Positions 17,294 to 26,562 of a DNA stretch of 54,350 bases are shown here, in pieces. The stretch spans positions 1 to 54,350 of the forward strand of contig NZ_JAGSGB010000005.1 of NCBI RefSeq assembly GCF_020092905.1, read 5' to 3'. Position 1 is the stretch's first letter. Each line of letters starts with the position of its first letter. The DNA comes from Pacificimonas aurantium (GTDB lineage Bacteria; Pseudomonadota; Alphaproteobacteria; Sphingomonadales; Sphingomonadaceae). The notes under the pieces are model-generated. The model was not told the origin of the DNA and made no database searches. It was given only the letters and a program-made list of their open reading frames with translations. The position numbers were made by a program, and so were the translations under genes.

Positions 17294-17638
17294 ATGGCCC
17301 GCGTTACCGTAGAAGATTGCGTCGACAAGGTTTCGAACCGGTTCGACCTGGTGCTCCTGGCCGGCCAGCGCGCTCGGCAGATTTCCTCGGGTGCCGAACT
17401 GACGGTCGACCGCGATCGCGACAAGAACCCGGTCGTGGCCCTGCGCGAGATCGCCGAGCAGAACGTCAAGCCGAAGCAGCTGAAGGAAGTGCTGGTTTCC
17501 GGCCTGCAGCGCGTCATCGTGGACGACGAGGACGCGCCGGAAGAGATGAACAATCTCGCCCGCTCCGCCGAGGCGCTGCGCGTGACCGCTGCGGCCCCGC
17601 CGAAGCCGGCGCCGATCGTCTCCGACTATGAAGGCTGA
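17294..17638 (+). CDS. rpoZ: DNA-directed RNA polymerase omega subunit
   Basis: 114 aa. [29 protein letters not shown] is the conserved omega N-terminus that folds against the beta-prime subunit; the [11 protein letters not shown] segment follows. The acidic, proline-containing tail (about residues 75-114) is variable in the family. Omega assists polymerase assembly and, in many proteobacteria, forms part of a ppGpp site. That fits the presence of the rsh gene 3 kb downstream. A terminator follows, so it is probably transcribed alone. Confidence 0.97.
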   Translation: MARVTVEDCVDKVSNRFDLVLLAGQRARQISSGAELTVDRDRDKNPVVALREIAEQNVKPKQLKEVLVSGLQRVIVDDEDAPEEMNNLARSAEALRVTAAAPPKPAPIVSDYEG

Positions 17639-17707
17639 TCGCCGAGGCTGACTAGCGAGCGGGACGCACCGCCCTCAGCATGAGAGCCGGCGACATACGC
17701 CAAACCG

Positions 17708-17745
17708 AAAAGGCCTGGACCGCGCGGCGGACCGGGCCTTTTTCT
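17708..17745 (+). terminator. Rho-independent terminator of rpoZ
   Basis: AAAAGGCC pairs with GGCCTTTT and the stem continues (TGG-ACCG / CGG-ACCG with one mismatch) around a GC-rich loop. The T tract TTTTTCTTG follows. Confidence 0.85.
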
Positions 17746-17882
17746 TGTCCGCTCGATAACGCGGCGCCGGGCCGAACCGGCGTTCGCGAAAATTTCGATA
17801 AGCACCGATCAAAACTTCAATTTATTCCGCCCCTTCCAACTGCGCTATTACGTCGCAACTTGGGAAAGGGGAGAAAGGGACG

Positions 17883-19067
17883 ATGCGCAAGGCGTCTATC
17901 CTGTCCTTGGCCGCGGCGACGGGCCTGACTGCCCTCGTCATGTCGAACAGCGGCCATGCCGAAACCAGCCTCGACATGATCGAGGATCCGCCACTCGGCC
18001 TGCCGCCGGTGCCGGTACCGGAGGACAATCCGGTGACCCCGGCGAAGGTCGAACTGGGCGAAAAGCTGTTCAACGATACGCGCCTGTCGCTGACCGGCGA
18101 CATCAGCTGCGCGACCTGTCACGACGCCGGCAAGGCCTTCACCGATGGTCCGCTGACGGTATCGAAGGGGATCAACGACCTGGAAGGCACACGCAACGCG
18201 CCGACCGTCGTCAACGCGGCCTATATGGAGCTGCAATTCTGGGACGGCCGCGAGCCGGACCTGGAACGCCAGTCACACGGCCCGTTCATCAACGCCGTCG
18301 AAATGGGCATGGCGGACCACCCCGCCGTGGTACAGGCGGTGCGCGACGCAGGAGACTACGACCCGCTGTTCGAAGCTGCGTTCGGCGTCGACCTGGACGA
18401 CGTGACCATCGAACATATCGGCAAGGCCATCGCGAGTTTCGAGCGCACGCAGATCGCCGCGGATTCCCCTTGGGACCGCTGGCATTTCGGCGGCGAGGAA
18501 GCCGCGGTTTCGGACGCCGTCAAACGCGGCTTCGACGTATTCGTGAACGATGGGCGCTGCGTCAGCTGCCACACGGTGAACGAGACCTATGCGCTGTTTA
18601 CCGACAGCCGCTTCCACAATCTGAACGTCAGCTTCGAAAAGATTTCCGGCAGCGTCGCGACGCTGACCGACAGCTTCCGGGGAGCCCCGGTCGAGGCCCA
18701 GCAGCTCGATTCCCTCGTGCTGGCGGACGCCGATATTTCCGAACTGGGCCGGTTCGCCGTCACCCGCCACATGACCGATGTCGGTGCTTTCAAGACGCCC
18801 ACATTGCGCAACGTGGCGATGACCGCGCCCTATATGCACGACGGATCGATCGCGACGCTGGAAGAGGTGGTGACCTTCTACAATCTGGGCGGCCGCCTGA
18901 ATGAGGAGGATCCGATCAATTCGTTCCAGTCCGGCGGCATCCGTCCACTCGACCTGACCGAGCAGCAGCAGGCCGATCTGGTCGCGTTCCTGGAAGCGCT
19001 TACCAGTCCCGAATTCGTGGAAGCGGCGGCAACCGACGGCACCATCGACGAAGGGGGCGCAAAATGA
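17883..19067 (+). CDS. Di-heme cytochrome c peroxidase family protein (CcpA/MauG type)
   Basis: 394 aa with a Sec signal (about residues 1-26, ending GHA). It has two heme c sites: CATCH at 76-80 and CVSCH at 226-230. Family segments include ELGEKLFNDTRLS, GTRNAPTVVNAAY, FWDGREPDLERQ, FKTPTLRNVAMTAPYMHDG and DLVAFLEALT. It acts in the periplasm, reducing peroxide or, as in MauG relatives, performing other oxidations. A strong ribosome site (GGGGAGAAAGGGA) precedes the ATG. Its stop overlaps the next ATG (ATGA), tying it to a metallophosphoesterase and a small cytochrome c. Confidence 0.92.
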   Translation: MRKASILSLAAATGLTALVMSNSGHAETSLDMIEDPPLGLPPVPVPEDNPVTPAKVELGEKLFNDTRLSLTGDISCATCHDAGKAFTDGPLTVSKGINDLEGTRNAPTVVNAAYMELQFWDGREPDLERQSHGPFINAVEMGMADHPAVVQAVRDAGDYDPLFEAAFGVDLDDVTIEHIGKAIASFERTQIAADSPWDRWHFGGEEAAVSDAVKRGFDVFVNDGRCVSCHTVNETYALFTDSRFHNLNVSFEKISGSVATLTDSFRGAPVEAQQLDSLVLADADISELGRFAVTRHMTDVGAFKTPTLRNVAMTAPYMHDGSIATLEEVVTFYNLGGRLNEEDPINSFQSGGIRPLDLTEQQQADLVAFLEALTSPEFVEAAATDGTIDEGGAK

Positions 19068-20125
19068 CCATTTCCCGACGCGGACTGATGGGAGGTGTCG
19101 GCGCGATGGCGCTCGGCTCGATCCTTCCCATGACGAACGTACGCCTGGCGTTTGCAGACGAGAGCCAGCCGGACTTCACCTTCGCCTATATCTCGGACAG
19201 TCACATCCAGCACATCAAGGGCACCGAGTTCGTCCGCAACTGGGACCGGGGGCTGGAACGCGCGGTCGCCGAAGCGAACCTGATGCAGCCGAAGCCCGAT
19301 TTCGTCCTGTATGGCGGGGACATCGCCCAGCTGGCCCTGCCGCAGGAAATCGACCACGGCCTGGAGATCCTGTCGGAGCTGAACTACCCGGTTCACTACG
19401 TCATGGGCGAGCATGACTATTATCTAGACAATGGCGAATACTGGTCGAAGCGGCTGGGTCCGCAATGGTACAGCTTCGACCATAAGGGCGTCCATTTCGT
19501 CGTCCTCAATTCGATCCTGACCTACGACAGCTGGATGAACAAATGGTCGTCGGGCGAAGAGCGCATGGGCGTCATGGCCGGACTGGACGACCCGCGCGGA
19601 TCCCCCTTCATGGTGGGCGAAGAGCAGCGCCGCTGGCTGAAGGCCGACCTAGCGAAAGTCGACAAGTCGACACCGATCGTCGTTGCGTCGCATTCACCGT
19701 TGCAGAAGATCTTCAAGAACTGGAACTTCTGGACCGAGGATGCGGAGGACGTGCAGAGCCTGCTGCAGCCGTTCGACAAGGTCACCGTGCTCTACGGCCA
19801 TGTGCACCAGATACAGTATAACCAGATCGGCAATATCAGCTTCTATTCCGCCATGGCGACCGCCTGGCCCTGGCCCTATCCGCGCACCTATGCGCAGGCC
19901 GGCAACCTGATGCCCGAACTGGTCATCCCGATGAACCGTGCCGATCCCTTCTTCGAACGCGACGGCACGGGCTGGCAGTTCATCGACATCAATGACGGCC
20001 GCGTCGCCGCGAACTACTCGCTGACCGAGAACCAGCCGCGCATCGTCTATTTCGACAAGGAACGCGGCCACCCGGTCGACGCCGAATATGCCGGCATCGA
20101 GACCGCGCCGCAGCTCCACTACTGA
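19064..20125 (+). CDS. Exported calcineurin-like metallophosphoesterase
   Basis: 353 aa. The N-terminus MTISRRGLMGGVGAMALGS is a likely twin-arginine signal. Metal ligands of the calcineurin fold are in order: DSH (D45, H47), GGD (D86), GEHD at 115-118 (in place of the usual GNHD), ASHSP and GHVHQ. The Asn-to-Glu change in the GNHD motif is odd, because this Asn normally contacts a metal or phosphate. It sits between two cytochrome c genes, overlapping the first by four bases. The substrate is unknown; cofactor insertion before export would fit the Tat signal. Confidence 0.85.
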   Translation: MTISRRGLMGGVGAMALGSILPMTNVRLAFADESQPDFTFAYISDSHIQHIKGTEFVRNWDRGLERAVAEANLMQPKPDFVLYGGDIAQLALPQEIDHGLEILSELNYPVHYVMGEHDYYLDNGEYWSKRLGPQWYSFDHKGVHFVVLNSILTYDSWMNKWSSGEERMGVMAGLDDPRGSPFMVGEEQRRWLKADLAKVDKSTPIVVASHSPLQKIFKNWNFWTEDAEDVQSLLQPFDKVTVLYGHVHQIQYNQIGNISFYSAMATAWPWPYPRTYAQAGNLMPELVIPMNRADPFFERDGTGWQFIDINDGRVAANYSLTENQPRIVYFDKERGHPVDAEYAGIETAPQLHY

Positions 20126-20151
20126 ATTGCTGACCGAGGGGGACAGAACCC

Positions 20152-20568
20152 ATGCGCAAGTTGATGCTTTCCGGCGGCCTGATCGCAGGCGCGGCCCTGA
20201 CCGCCGCCCTGGCCGGCCTGTCCGCCCAGGCCGATCCGTTCGACGCGGAGGATGTTGAAGAGTGGCAGGAGGAATATATGACGGTGGTGGCCGACGGCCG
20301 CGCCGCCTTTACCGACCCCTCCCTCGGCACCAACGGCGTGGTCTGTGCGCAGTGTCATCCGAACGGCACCAATGTGCATCCGGAAACCTACCCCAAATAT
20401 CAGCAGCAGCTGGGCCGCGTCGTCGTGCTGGCGGAAATGGTGAACTGGTGCATCGAGAACCCGCTGGAAGGCGAGCCGCTGGCACTGGACGATCCGCGCA
20501 TGGTGGCGATCCAGGCCTATGTTGCGCATGAGCGCCGCGGCGTGGAGCTGGCCCCCGGCAAACATTGA
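20152..20568 (+). CDS. Small mono-heme cytochrome c, possibly His/Cys ligated
   Basis: 138 aa with a signal peptide (about 1-27, ending AQA). One heme site, CAQCH at 65-69, is present. The later segment EMVNWCIENPLEGEPLAL, then DDPRMVAIQAYVAHE, resembles the heme-1 domain of thiosulfate dehydrogenases (TsdA) and SoxA, where a Cys at the position of C100 is an axial heme ligand. No second heme is present. It lies 26 bases after the phosphoesterase and is probably its co-transcribed redox partner. Role inferred: electron carrier for the di-heme peroxidase or a sulfur-related reaction. Confidence 0.75.
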   Translation: MRKLMLSGGLIAGAALTAALAGLSAQADPFDAEDVEEWQEEYMTVVADGRAAFTDPSLGTNGVVCAQCHPNGTNVHPETYPKYQQQLGRVVVLAEMVNWCIENPLEGEPLALDDPRMVAIQAYVAHERRGVELAPGKH

Positions 20569-20700
20569 GACGACCGGCAAGCGGGTCTTCCCGAACCGGG
20601 CCGCTGCGACCGGCTTCGATCAACCCCTCGGTCACCTCCCTGATCGTACGGGCACCAATCACCTTGCCGCGCCCGTGGGCGCATGCCCATATAGGCGGCG

Positions 20701-22809
20701 ATGCTGCGCCAGTATGAACTTGTCGAAAAAGTAAGGGGCTACGATCCGGAAGCGGACGAAGAACTCCTGAACCGGGCCTATGTTTTTTCGCTGCAGGCGC
20801 ACGGGTCGCAGAAGCGCGCGTCGGGCGACCCCTATTTCTCGCACCCCGTCGAAGTCGCCGGCATCCTGACGGACCTGCAACTAGACGACGAGACCATCGC
20901 GACCGCGATCCTGCACGACACCATCGAAGACACGGTCGCGACGCACGACCAGATCGAAGAGCTGTTCGGCGAGAATGTCGCGCGCATGGTCGACGGCGTC
21001 ACCAAGCTGTCGAAGATCGAAGCGCAGACCGAAAGCGAGCGCGCGGCCGAGAATTTGCGCAAGTTCCTGATCGCCATGTCCGGCGACATCCGCGTGCTGC
21101 TGGTGAAGCTGGCCGACCGGCTGCACAATATGCGCACGCTGCATTACATCCCGAAACCGGAAAAGCGGCAGCGCATCGCCCGCGAGACCATGGATATCTA
21201 TGCGCCGCTGGCGGAGCGCATCGGCATGTACGGCTTCATGGACGAGATGAAGGAAATCTCCTTCCGCGAGCTGAATCCCGACGCCTATCAGACGATTACC
21301 CGCAAGCTGGCGGACCTGCGTGAAACCGGCACGGCGCGGGTCGACGAAATCGCCCAGGATATCGAGCAGCTGCTGGGCCGGCACGGCGTCGCGGCGGTTG
21401 TGGCGGGCCGGGAGAAAGCCCCCTTTTCCATCTACAAGAAGATGCAGGAACGGCATATCGCCTTCGACCAGCTGGCCGATGTCATCGCCTTTCGCTGCAT
21501 CGTCGAACTGCCCGACGACTGCTACCGCGCGCTTGGTATCATTCACCAGCGCTGGCCGGTTGTACCGGGCCGCTTCAAGGATTTCATCTCGACTCCCAAG
21601 CGAAACGGATATCGCAGCCTGCACACGACGGTGTTCATCGGCGAACGCCAGCGCGTCGAAATCCAGATCCGCACCCGGCGCATGCACGACCAGGCCGAGC
21701 ACGGTCTGGCGGCGCACTGGGCCTATAAGGAGAGGGGCGAGGACAGCCGCGCCGAACCCGGCGAATATCCATGGATCCGCGACCTGCTGGAAATCCTCGA
21801 CCATGCGGCAAGCCCGGAAGAGCTGCTGGAGAATACGCGCCTGGCCATGTACCAGGACACGGTCTTCTGCTTCACGCCGAAGGGCGAGCTGATCCAGTTG
21901 CCGCGCGGATCGACGCCGGTCGACTTCGCCTTTTCCGTCCACACCGACATCGGCGCGACCTGTGTCGGCGCGAAGGTGAACGGCCGCGAGGTGCCCCTGC
22001 GCACGCGGCTGAGAAACGGCGACCAGGTCGAGATCGTCCGCTCCGAGTTCCAGGAGCCCGATCCGAGCTGGGAGAATTTCGTCGCGACGGCGAAGGCCCG
22101 CTCCGCCATTCGCCGCCATGTCCGCATGAAAAGCCGCGAAGAGACGATCGACCTGGGCCGCAAGCTATACGACGAGGCCGTCGCGCGGCTCGAAGGCGGT
22201 GTTTCCGAAAAGGCCTATCGCGAGGCGCTGAAACGCCTGGGCGTCAGCGACGAGGAAGACCTGTACGAAAAGCTGGGCAACCAGGAGATTTCGGACCAGA
22301 CCCTGATCGATGCGATGGCACCGGGCCTGTTCTCCTCCTGGCGCCGGTCGCGCGCGAAGAAGGGCGGACGCGGGCGCATTTCCATCAAGGGCCTGACCCC
22401 GGGCGTCGCCGTCCACCTGGCGCCCTGCTGCCACCCCATTCCCGGCGACCGCATCGTGGGGGTTCGCCGGCGCGTCGGCGGCATGGACGTCCATGTCAGC
22501 GACTGCGCCGTCCTTGCCGAAAGCGACGAGGACCGTTGGATGGACCTGAGCTGGGGCGATGAGGCAACGGCGGGCATCGCCACCCTAGTGGCAGTGATCC
22601 AGAACCAGCCCGGCGCGCTCGCCCGCGTCACCTCCGTGCTGGCTCGCGAGGACGCCAATATCATCAATTTGCGCACGCGCGACCGCGACAGCACCTTCGG
22701 CACCTTCCAGCTCGACCTCGAAGTGGACAATGTCGAGCACCTCGACCATATCATCGCCGCGCTGCGGGCCAGCGACGCGGTGACCAGCGTGGAACGGGAG
22801 AAACAGTGA
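20701..22809 (+). CDS. rsh: Bifunctional (p)ppGpp synthetase/hydrolase (RelA/SpoT homologue)
   Basis: 702 aa with the full set of RSH domains. The HD hydrolase has YFSHPVEVA and ILHDTIEDT. The synthetase has APFSIYKKM, RFKDFIS and NGYRSLHTT. TGS (DTVFCFTPKGELIQLP) and a C-terminal ACT domain (QNQPGALARVTSVL) follow. Hydrolase and synthetase motifs both look intact, as expected for the single RSH of alphaproteobacteria. It controls the stringent response. It starts a long rightward gene run; its stop overlaps the pyrE start (4 bases). Confidence 0.96.
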   Translation: MLRQYELVEKVRGYDPEADEELLNRAYVFSLQAHGSQKRASGDPYFSHPVEVAGILTDLQLDDETIATAILHDTIEDTVATHDQIEELFGENVARMVDGVTKLSKIEAQTESERAAENLRKFLIAMSGDIRVLLVKLADRLHNMRTLHYIPKPEKRQRIARETMDIYAPLAERIGMYGFMDEMKEISFRELNPDAYQTITRKLADLRETGTARVDEIAQDIEQLLGRHGVAAVVAGREKAPFSIYKKMQERHIAFDQLADVIAFRCIVELPDDCYRALGIIHQRWPVVPGRFKDFISTPKRNGYRSLHTTVFIGERQRVEIQIRTRRMHDQAEHGLAAHWAYKERGEDSRAEPGEYPWIRDLLEILDHAASPEELLENTRLAMYQDTVFCFTPKGELIQLPRGSTPVDFAFSVHTDIGATCVGAKVNGREVPLRTRLRNGDQVEIVRSEFQEPDPSWENFVATAKARSAIRRHVRMKSREETIDLGRKLYDEAVARLEGGVSEKAYREALKRLGVSDEEDLYEKLGNQEISDQTLIDAMAPGLFSSWRRSRAKKGGRGRISIKGLTPGVAVHLAPCCHPIPGDRIVGVRRRVGGMDVHVSDCAVLAESDEDRWMDLSWGDEATAGIATLVAVIQNQPGALARVTSVLAREDANIINLRTRDRDSTFGTFQLDLEVDNVEHLDHIIAALRASDAVTSVEREKQ

Positions 22810-23390
22810 CCGACGACGAAGTCCTGGCCGAATTCCGCGAGGCGGATGCGCTGCTCGAGGGGCATTTCATCCTCTCCTCCGGCCTGCGCAGCCCGAAATA
22901 TCTGCAATGTGCACGGGTGCTGATGGACCCGCAGCGCGCCGCCCGGCTGATCGGCGCGCTCGCCCTGAAGCTGCCCGTCGAGGTGCGGCAGGGCGTCGAT
23001 GCGGTGGTCGCCCCGGCGATGGGCGGCGTCATCTGCGGCTATGAAATGGCGCGGGCCCTGAAGGTGCCCTCGATGTTCGTCGAGCGTCCCACCGGCACGT
23101 TCGAACTGCGCCGCGGCTTCGCCCTCGCTCCGGGCGAACGCGTGCTGATGATGGAAGATGTGGTAACCACCGGCCTGTCCTCGCGGGAAGCCATCGCGGC
23201 CATCGAGGACGCGGGCGGCAAGGTCGTGGCAGGCGCCTGCCTGGTGGACCGCTCGAACGGCAGCGCGGACATCGGCGTGCCGCTCTATCCGCTGATCGCG
23301 CTCGACGTTCCGACTTACGAGCCCGACAGCCTGCCGCCGGAACTGGAGGCCCTTCCGGCCGTAAAGCCCGGTTCTCGCAAGGCCGCCTGA
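22806..23390 (+). CDS. pyrE: Orotate phosphoribosyltransferase
   Basis: 194 aa. The N-terminus GHFILSSGLRSPKYLQ is the orotate-site region. The PRPP-binding motif VLMMEDVVTTGLSS is intact. The enzyme makes OMP from orotate and PRPP in pyrimidine synthesis. It starts with GTG in the GTGA overlap with rsh and ends in TGATG with the next gene, so translation is coupled on both sides. Length and motifs match the alphaproteobacterial form. Confidence 0.96.
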   Translation: MTDDEVLAEFREADALLEGHFILSSGLRSPKYLQCARVLMDPQRAARLIGALALKLPVEVRQGVDAVVAPAMGGVICGYEMARALKVPSMFVERPTGTFELRRGFALAPGERVLMMEDVVTTGLSSREAIAAIEDAGGKVVAGACLVDRSNGSADIGVPLYPLIALDVPTYEPDSLPPELEALPAVKPGSRKAA

Positions 23391-24490
23391 TGGGCTGGCG
23401 CCGATGTCTGGCGCTGCTGCCTGCCCTCCTGCTGGCGGGTGCAGGCCCGGCGCCGCCGGAAGCGGACGCGACCCCACCGGACCTCGATCCGAACCTCGAC
23501 GCGGTGTTCGCGGCCGCGGACTTCGCCGGGGAAGCCTGGATTTCGCGCGGCGATCGCATCGTCCATGCAGCGGCCTATGGATCGCGTGCCCCCGGCGGCG
23601 CGGCTCCGCACCGCCTGGGTGCGACCTGGCGCTGGGCGTCGGTTTCGAAACAGATCACCGCGACGCTGGCGATGCAGCTCGTCGCCGACGGTCTCCTCTC
23701 CCTAGACGAGCCGGTCTCGACCTACCTGCCTGACTTCGGCGCGCCCTATGCCGACCGGATCACGATCGCGGACCTGCTGGGCCATCTGTCCGGCCTTGCG
23801 CATACCGACGACGGCCCGCGCGGCGAAGCGGGCTGGCCCGAGCTATATCTTCCCGGCGATCAGACAGCGGGCGATCATCTGGACTATTGTGCGGGGCCGG
23901 CGGACGCCCCGCCGAGCAAGGCCTTTCGCTATGGCAACTGCGACTATGTCGTCATCGGCGCGGTGCTGGAAGCGGTGACGGGCGAGCCCTTCGCAAGGCT
24001 CGTCGCCGATGAGGTCGCCGGACCGGCTGGGATGATGCACGCCGCCCTGCTGGAAAGCAGCGCGGAAGATGTGGAAGGCTATGTCGGGGGCGACAGGGAG
24101 CCGGAATTCCGCATCGACATGTTCGGCGCGGCGGGCGCGCTGGGCGGGCCGCTGCTCGACCTGTGGAAATTCGACCGCGCACTCATGACAGGGGCGTTGC
24201 TGCCGGACGAGGCCCGCGCACGCATGTGGCAGGGCCGCCCCGACTATGGCTATGCCGCGCTCGGCCAATGGGCCTACGAGGCCGCGCTGTCCGCCTGCGA
24301 AAGCCCGGTGCGCCTTATCGAGAGGCGCGGCGCGATCGGCGGCGTGCAGCTGCGCAACATCATCGTTCCGGAGCGCGATGTGGTCGTCGTCATGGCAACG
24401 AACCGCAGCGAAACGGACTTCGACTTCGGCGAAGTCTGGACCGGCTCCGGCCTGACCCACGACCTGCTGACAAGGCTGTTATGCGCATGA
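23390..24490 (+). CDS. Exported serine hydrolase, beta-lactamase/penicillin-binding family
   Basis: 366 aa with a signal peptide (MGWRRCLALLPALLLAGAGP). SxxK is at residues 84-87 (SVSK) and YGN in FRYGNCDYVVIG; together they define the class C beta-lactamase-like fold. A late region (ERRGAIGGVQLRN) may supply the third motif. Members act as D,D-peptidases, esterases or beta-lactamases in the periplasm; which one applies cannot be told. It is embedded by TGATG and ATGA overlaps between pyrE and pdxJ, an unusual place for such an enzyme. Confidence 0.88.
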   Translation: MGWRRCLALLPALLLAGAGPAPPEADATPPDLDPNLDAVFAAADFAGEAWISRGDRIVHAAAYGSRAPGGAAPHRLGATWRWASVSKQITATLAMQLVADGLLSLDEPVSTYLPDFGAPYADRITIADLLGHLSGLAHTDDGPRGEAGWPELYLPGDQTAGDHLDYCAGPADAPPSKAFRYGNCDYVVIGAVLEAVTGEPFARLVADEVAGPAGMMHAALLESSAEDVEGYVGGDREPEFRIDMFGAAGALGGPLLDLWKFDRALMTGALLPDEARARMWQGRPDYGYAALGQWAYEAALSACESPVRLIERRGAIGGVQLRNIIVPERDVVVVMATNRSETDFDFGEVWTGSGLTHDLLTRLLCA

Positions 24491-25227
24491 CCGCGAGAGA
24501 GACCTCCCTGCGCCTTGGCGTCAATATCGACCATGTCGCCACCATCCGGAACGCACGCGGCGGGCTGCATCCCGACCCGGTGCGCGCAGCCAAGCTGGCG
24601 GCGGAAGCGGGCGCGGACGGCATCACCGCGCACCTGCGCGAGGACCGGCGGCACATCACCGACGACGACATCACGCGGCTGGCCGAAGAGCTCGACATCC
24701 CGCTCAACCTCGAAATGGCGGCGACCGACGAGATGCTGGCGATCGCCGTGCGCCACGCGCCGCACGCCGCCTGCATCGTCCCGGAAAAGCGCGAGGAACG
24801 CACGACCGAAGGCGGGCTCGACGCGCATGGCCAGCAGAACAGCCTGCGCCGGACAGTCGAGGAGCTGAGCGCCGCAGGATCGCGGGTCAGCCTGTTCATC
24901 GAGCCCGACGAACGGCAGATCGAAGCGGCAGTGACGCTGAAGGCGCCCGTCATCGAGCTGCATACGGGCCGCTATGCGGAACTGGCGGGCGAAGAGCAGC
25001 GCACGGAACTGGAACGCCTGCGCGCCGCCGCAAGGCTGGCGATGCGCGAGGGGTTGGAAGTCCATGCCGGTCACGGGCTGACCACCGACAATGTCGGACC
25101 GGTGGCCGGCATCCCGCAACTGCGCGAGCTGAACATCGGCCATTTCCTGATCGGCGAGGCGGTATTCGTCGGCCTGGCCGACGCCATTTCCGAAATGCGC
25201 ACGCGCATGGAAGCAGCGCGCGGGTGA
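24487..25227 (+). CDS. pdxJ: Pyridoxine 5'-phosphate synthase
   Basis: 246 aa. [19 protein letters not shown] is the PdxJ N-terminus; [54 protein letters not shown] and [11 protein letters not shown] complete the barrel. It condenses aminoacetone phosphate derivative and deoxyxylulose 5-phosphate to pyridoxine phosphate. I chose the ATG at 24487 because it forms the usual ATGA overlap with the upstream stop; the ATG two codons earlier (24481) is possible. Confidence 0.96.
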   Translation: MTARETSLRLGVNIDHVATIRNARGGLHPDPVRAAKLAAEAGADGITAHLREDRRHITDDDITRLAEELDIPLNLEMAATDEMLAIAVRHAPHAACIVPEKREERTTEGGLDAHGQQNSLRRTVEELSAAGSRVSLFIEPDERQIEAAVTLKAPVIELHTGRYAELAGEEQRTELERLRAAARLAMREGLEVHAGHGLTTDNVGPVAGIPQLRELNIGHFLIGEAVFVGLADAISEMRTRMEAARG

Positions 25228-25258
25228 TCTCAGCGCAAGCCGACGTAGGAACCACCGA

Positions 25259-25675
25259 ATGATTATCGGCCTGGGCAGCGACCTGTGCAATATCGACCGC
25301 ATCCAGAACTCGCTCGACCGGTTCGGCGCGCGCTTTGTCAATCGCTGCTTTACCGAGATCGAGCAGGCAAAGGCGGAGCGGCGCGAGCTGACGCGCGCCG
25401 ATACCTACGCCAAGCGCTTCGCCGCCAAGGAGGCCTGCTCGAAGGCACTCGGCACCGGCTTTCGCCAGGGGGTCTTCTTTCGCGACCTGGGCGTGGCCAA
25501 TCTGCCGTCGGGAAAGCCGACCATGGTGCTGACCGGCGGCGCTGCCGAACGGCTGGAAAAACTCACGCCGCCGGGGCATAGGGCGCACATTCACCTGACC
25601 ATGACGGATGACCGGCCCTGGGCGCAGGCGTTCGTCATCATCGAAGCGCTGCCCGCAAGAGACCAGCCGGAGTAA
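25259..25675 (+). CDS. acpS: Holo-[acyl-carrier-protein] synthase
   Basis: 138 aa. [15 protein letters not shown] carries the first metal-binding Asp, and [15 protein letters not shown] has the Glu/Lys core of the AcpS active site. It transfers phosphopantetheine from CoA to acyl carrier protein. The pdxJ-acpS-lepB order is common in alphaproteobacteria. It is separated from pdxJ by 31 bases and followed after five bases by the presumed lepB start. Confidence 0.96.
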   Translation: MIIGLGSDLCNIDRIQNSLDRFGARFVNRCFTEIEQAKAERRELTRADTYAKRFAAKEACSKALGTGFRQGVFFRDLGVANLPSGKPTMVLTGGAAERLEKLTPPGHRAHIHLTMTDDRPWAQAFVIIEALPARDQPE

Positions 25676-25680
25676 GACCC

Positions 25681-26562
25681 ATCCCGGACGATGCGAACAA
25701 ACAGACCGCCGCGGAAACGCCAGCCAAGGCGGCGAAAGAGACCAACTGGCTGGACGAGCTGAAGCATATCGCTCTCCTTGCTCTGGCGGTCATGGCCATC
25801 TGGTCGTTCCTGGCGAAGCCCTTCTACATCCCCTCGGAGTCGATGCTGCCGACGCTGCTGACCGGCGACCGGCTGATCGTCACCAAATATCCCTATGGCT
25901 ATTCGTACCTCTCCCCCTTCCTGCGCGTTCTGCCGAAAATGGAAGGGCGCCTGTTCGGCAGCTATCCGGAGCAGGGGGATATCGTCGTCTTGAAGGATCC
26001 CGTCCTGGAAGAAGACTGGATCAAGCGCGTCGTCGGACTGCCGGGCGATACGGTGCAGATGCGCGGCGGACAGTTGTGGCTGAACGGCGAGCCCGTTCCC
26101 AAGGACCCCCTGCCCCCCGCCAATATCGTGGAGAGCCCGAACCTGCCGTGCGACCGCGGCGCGCCCGCCTATCGCGAGCCGCAACCCGACGGAACTGTGC
26201 TGTGCCAATATCCACGCTTCCTGGAGACGCTGCCGAACGGCAGGCAGTATGAAGTGCTGGATCTGCAGGACGGAACGGCGGGCGACTTTACCCAGCCGGT
26301 CACCGTTCCCGACGGATATGTTTTCCTGATGGGTGACAATCGCGACCGCAGCGCCGACAGCCGGTTCGCCGCACGAGCGCATGGCGGTCTGGGGCTGCTG
26401 CCCGTGGAGAATATTTCCGGCCGGGCGGAATTCATCACCTTCAGCGTCGACGGTTCGACCGAGCTGCTAAACCCCGCGACCTGGTGGCCGGCCTTTCGGA
26501 CGGAACGGGCATGGGACTCCCTACGTAGCCTCCCTGACCACGTAAGAGAGGAAATCGAATGA
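25681..26562 (+). CDS. lepB: Signal peptidase I with apparent ATC start
   Basis: Counting from ATC at 25681 the protein has 293 residues: a hydrophilic leader (PDDANKQTAAETPAKAAKET), one membrane span, then catalytic Ser54 in PSESMLPTL. Lys115 in DWIKRVVGLPGD and MGDNRDRSADSR follow. It cleaves Sec signal peptides at the outer face of the inner membrane. The first in-frame ATG (25792) lies inside the membrane helix and would destroy it. No ATG, GTG or TTG occurs between the upstream in-frame stop (25609) and there. ATC at 25681 follows GGAG by eight bases and gives a normal N-terminus. AUC initiation or a base error are the options. Confidence 0.9.
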   Translation: MPDDANKQTAAETPAKAAKETNWLDELKHIALLALAVMAIWSFLAKPFYIPSESMLPTLLTGDRLIVTKYPYGYSYLSPFLRVLPKMEGRLFGSYPEQGDIVVLKDPVLEEDWIKRVVGLPGDTVQMRGGQLWLNGEPVPKDPLPPANIVESPNLPCDRGAPAYREPQPDGTVLCQYPRFLETLPNGRQYEVLDLQDGTAGDFTQPVTVPDGYVFLMGDNRDRSADSRFAARAHGGLGLLPVENISGRAEFITFSVDGSTELLNPATWWPAFRTERAWDSLRSLPDHVREEIE

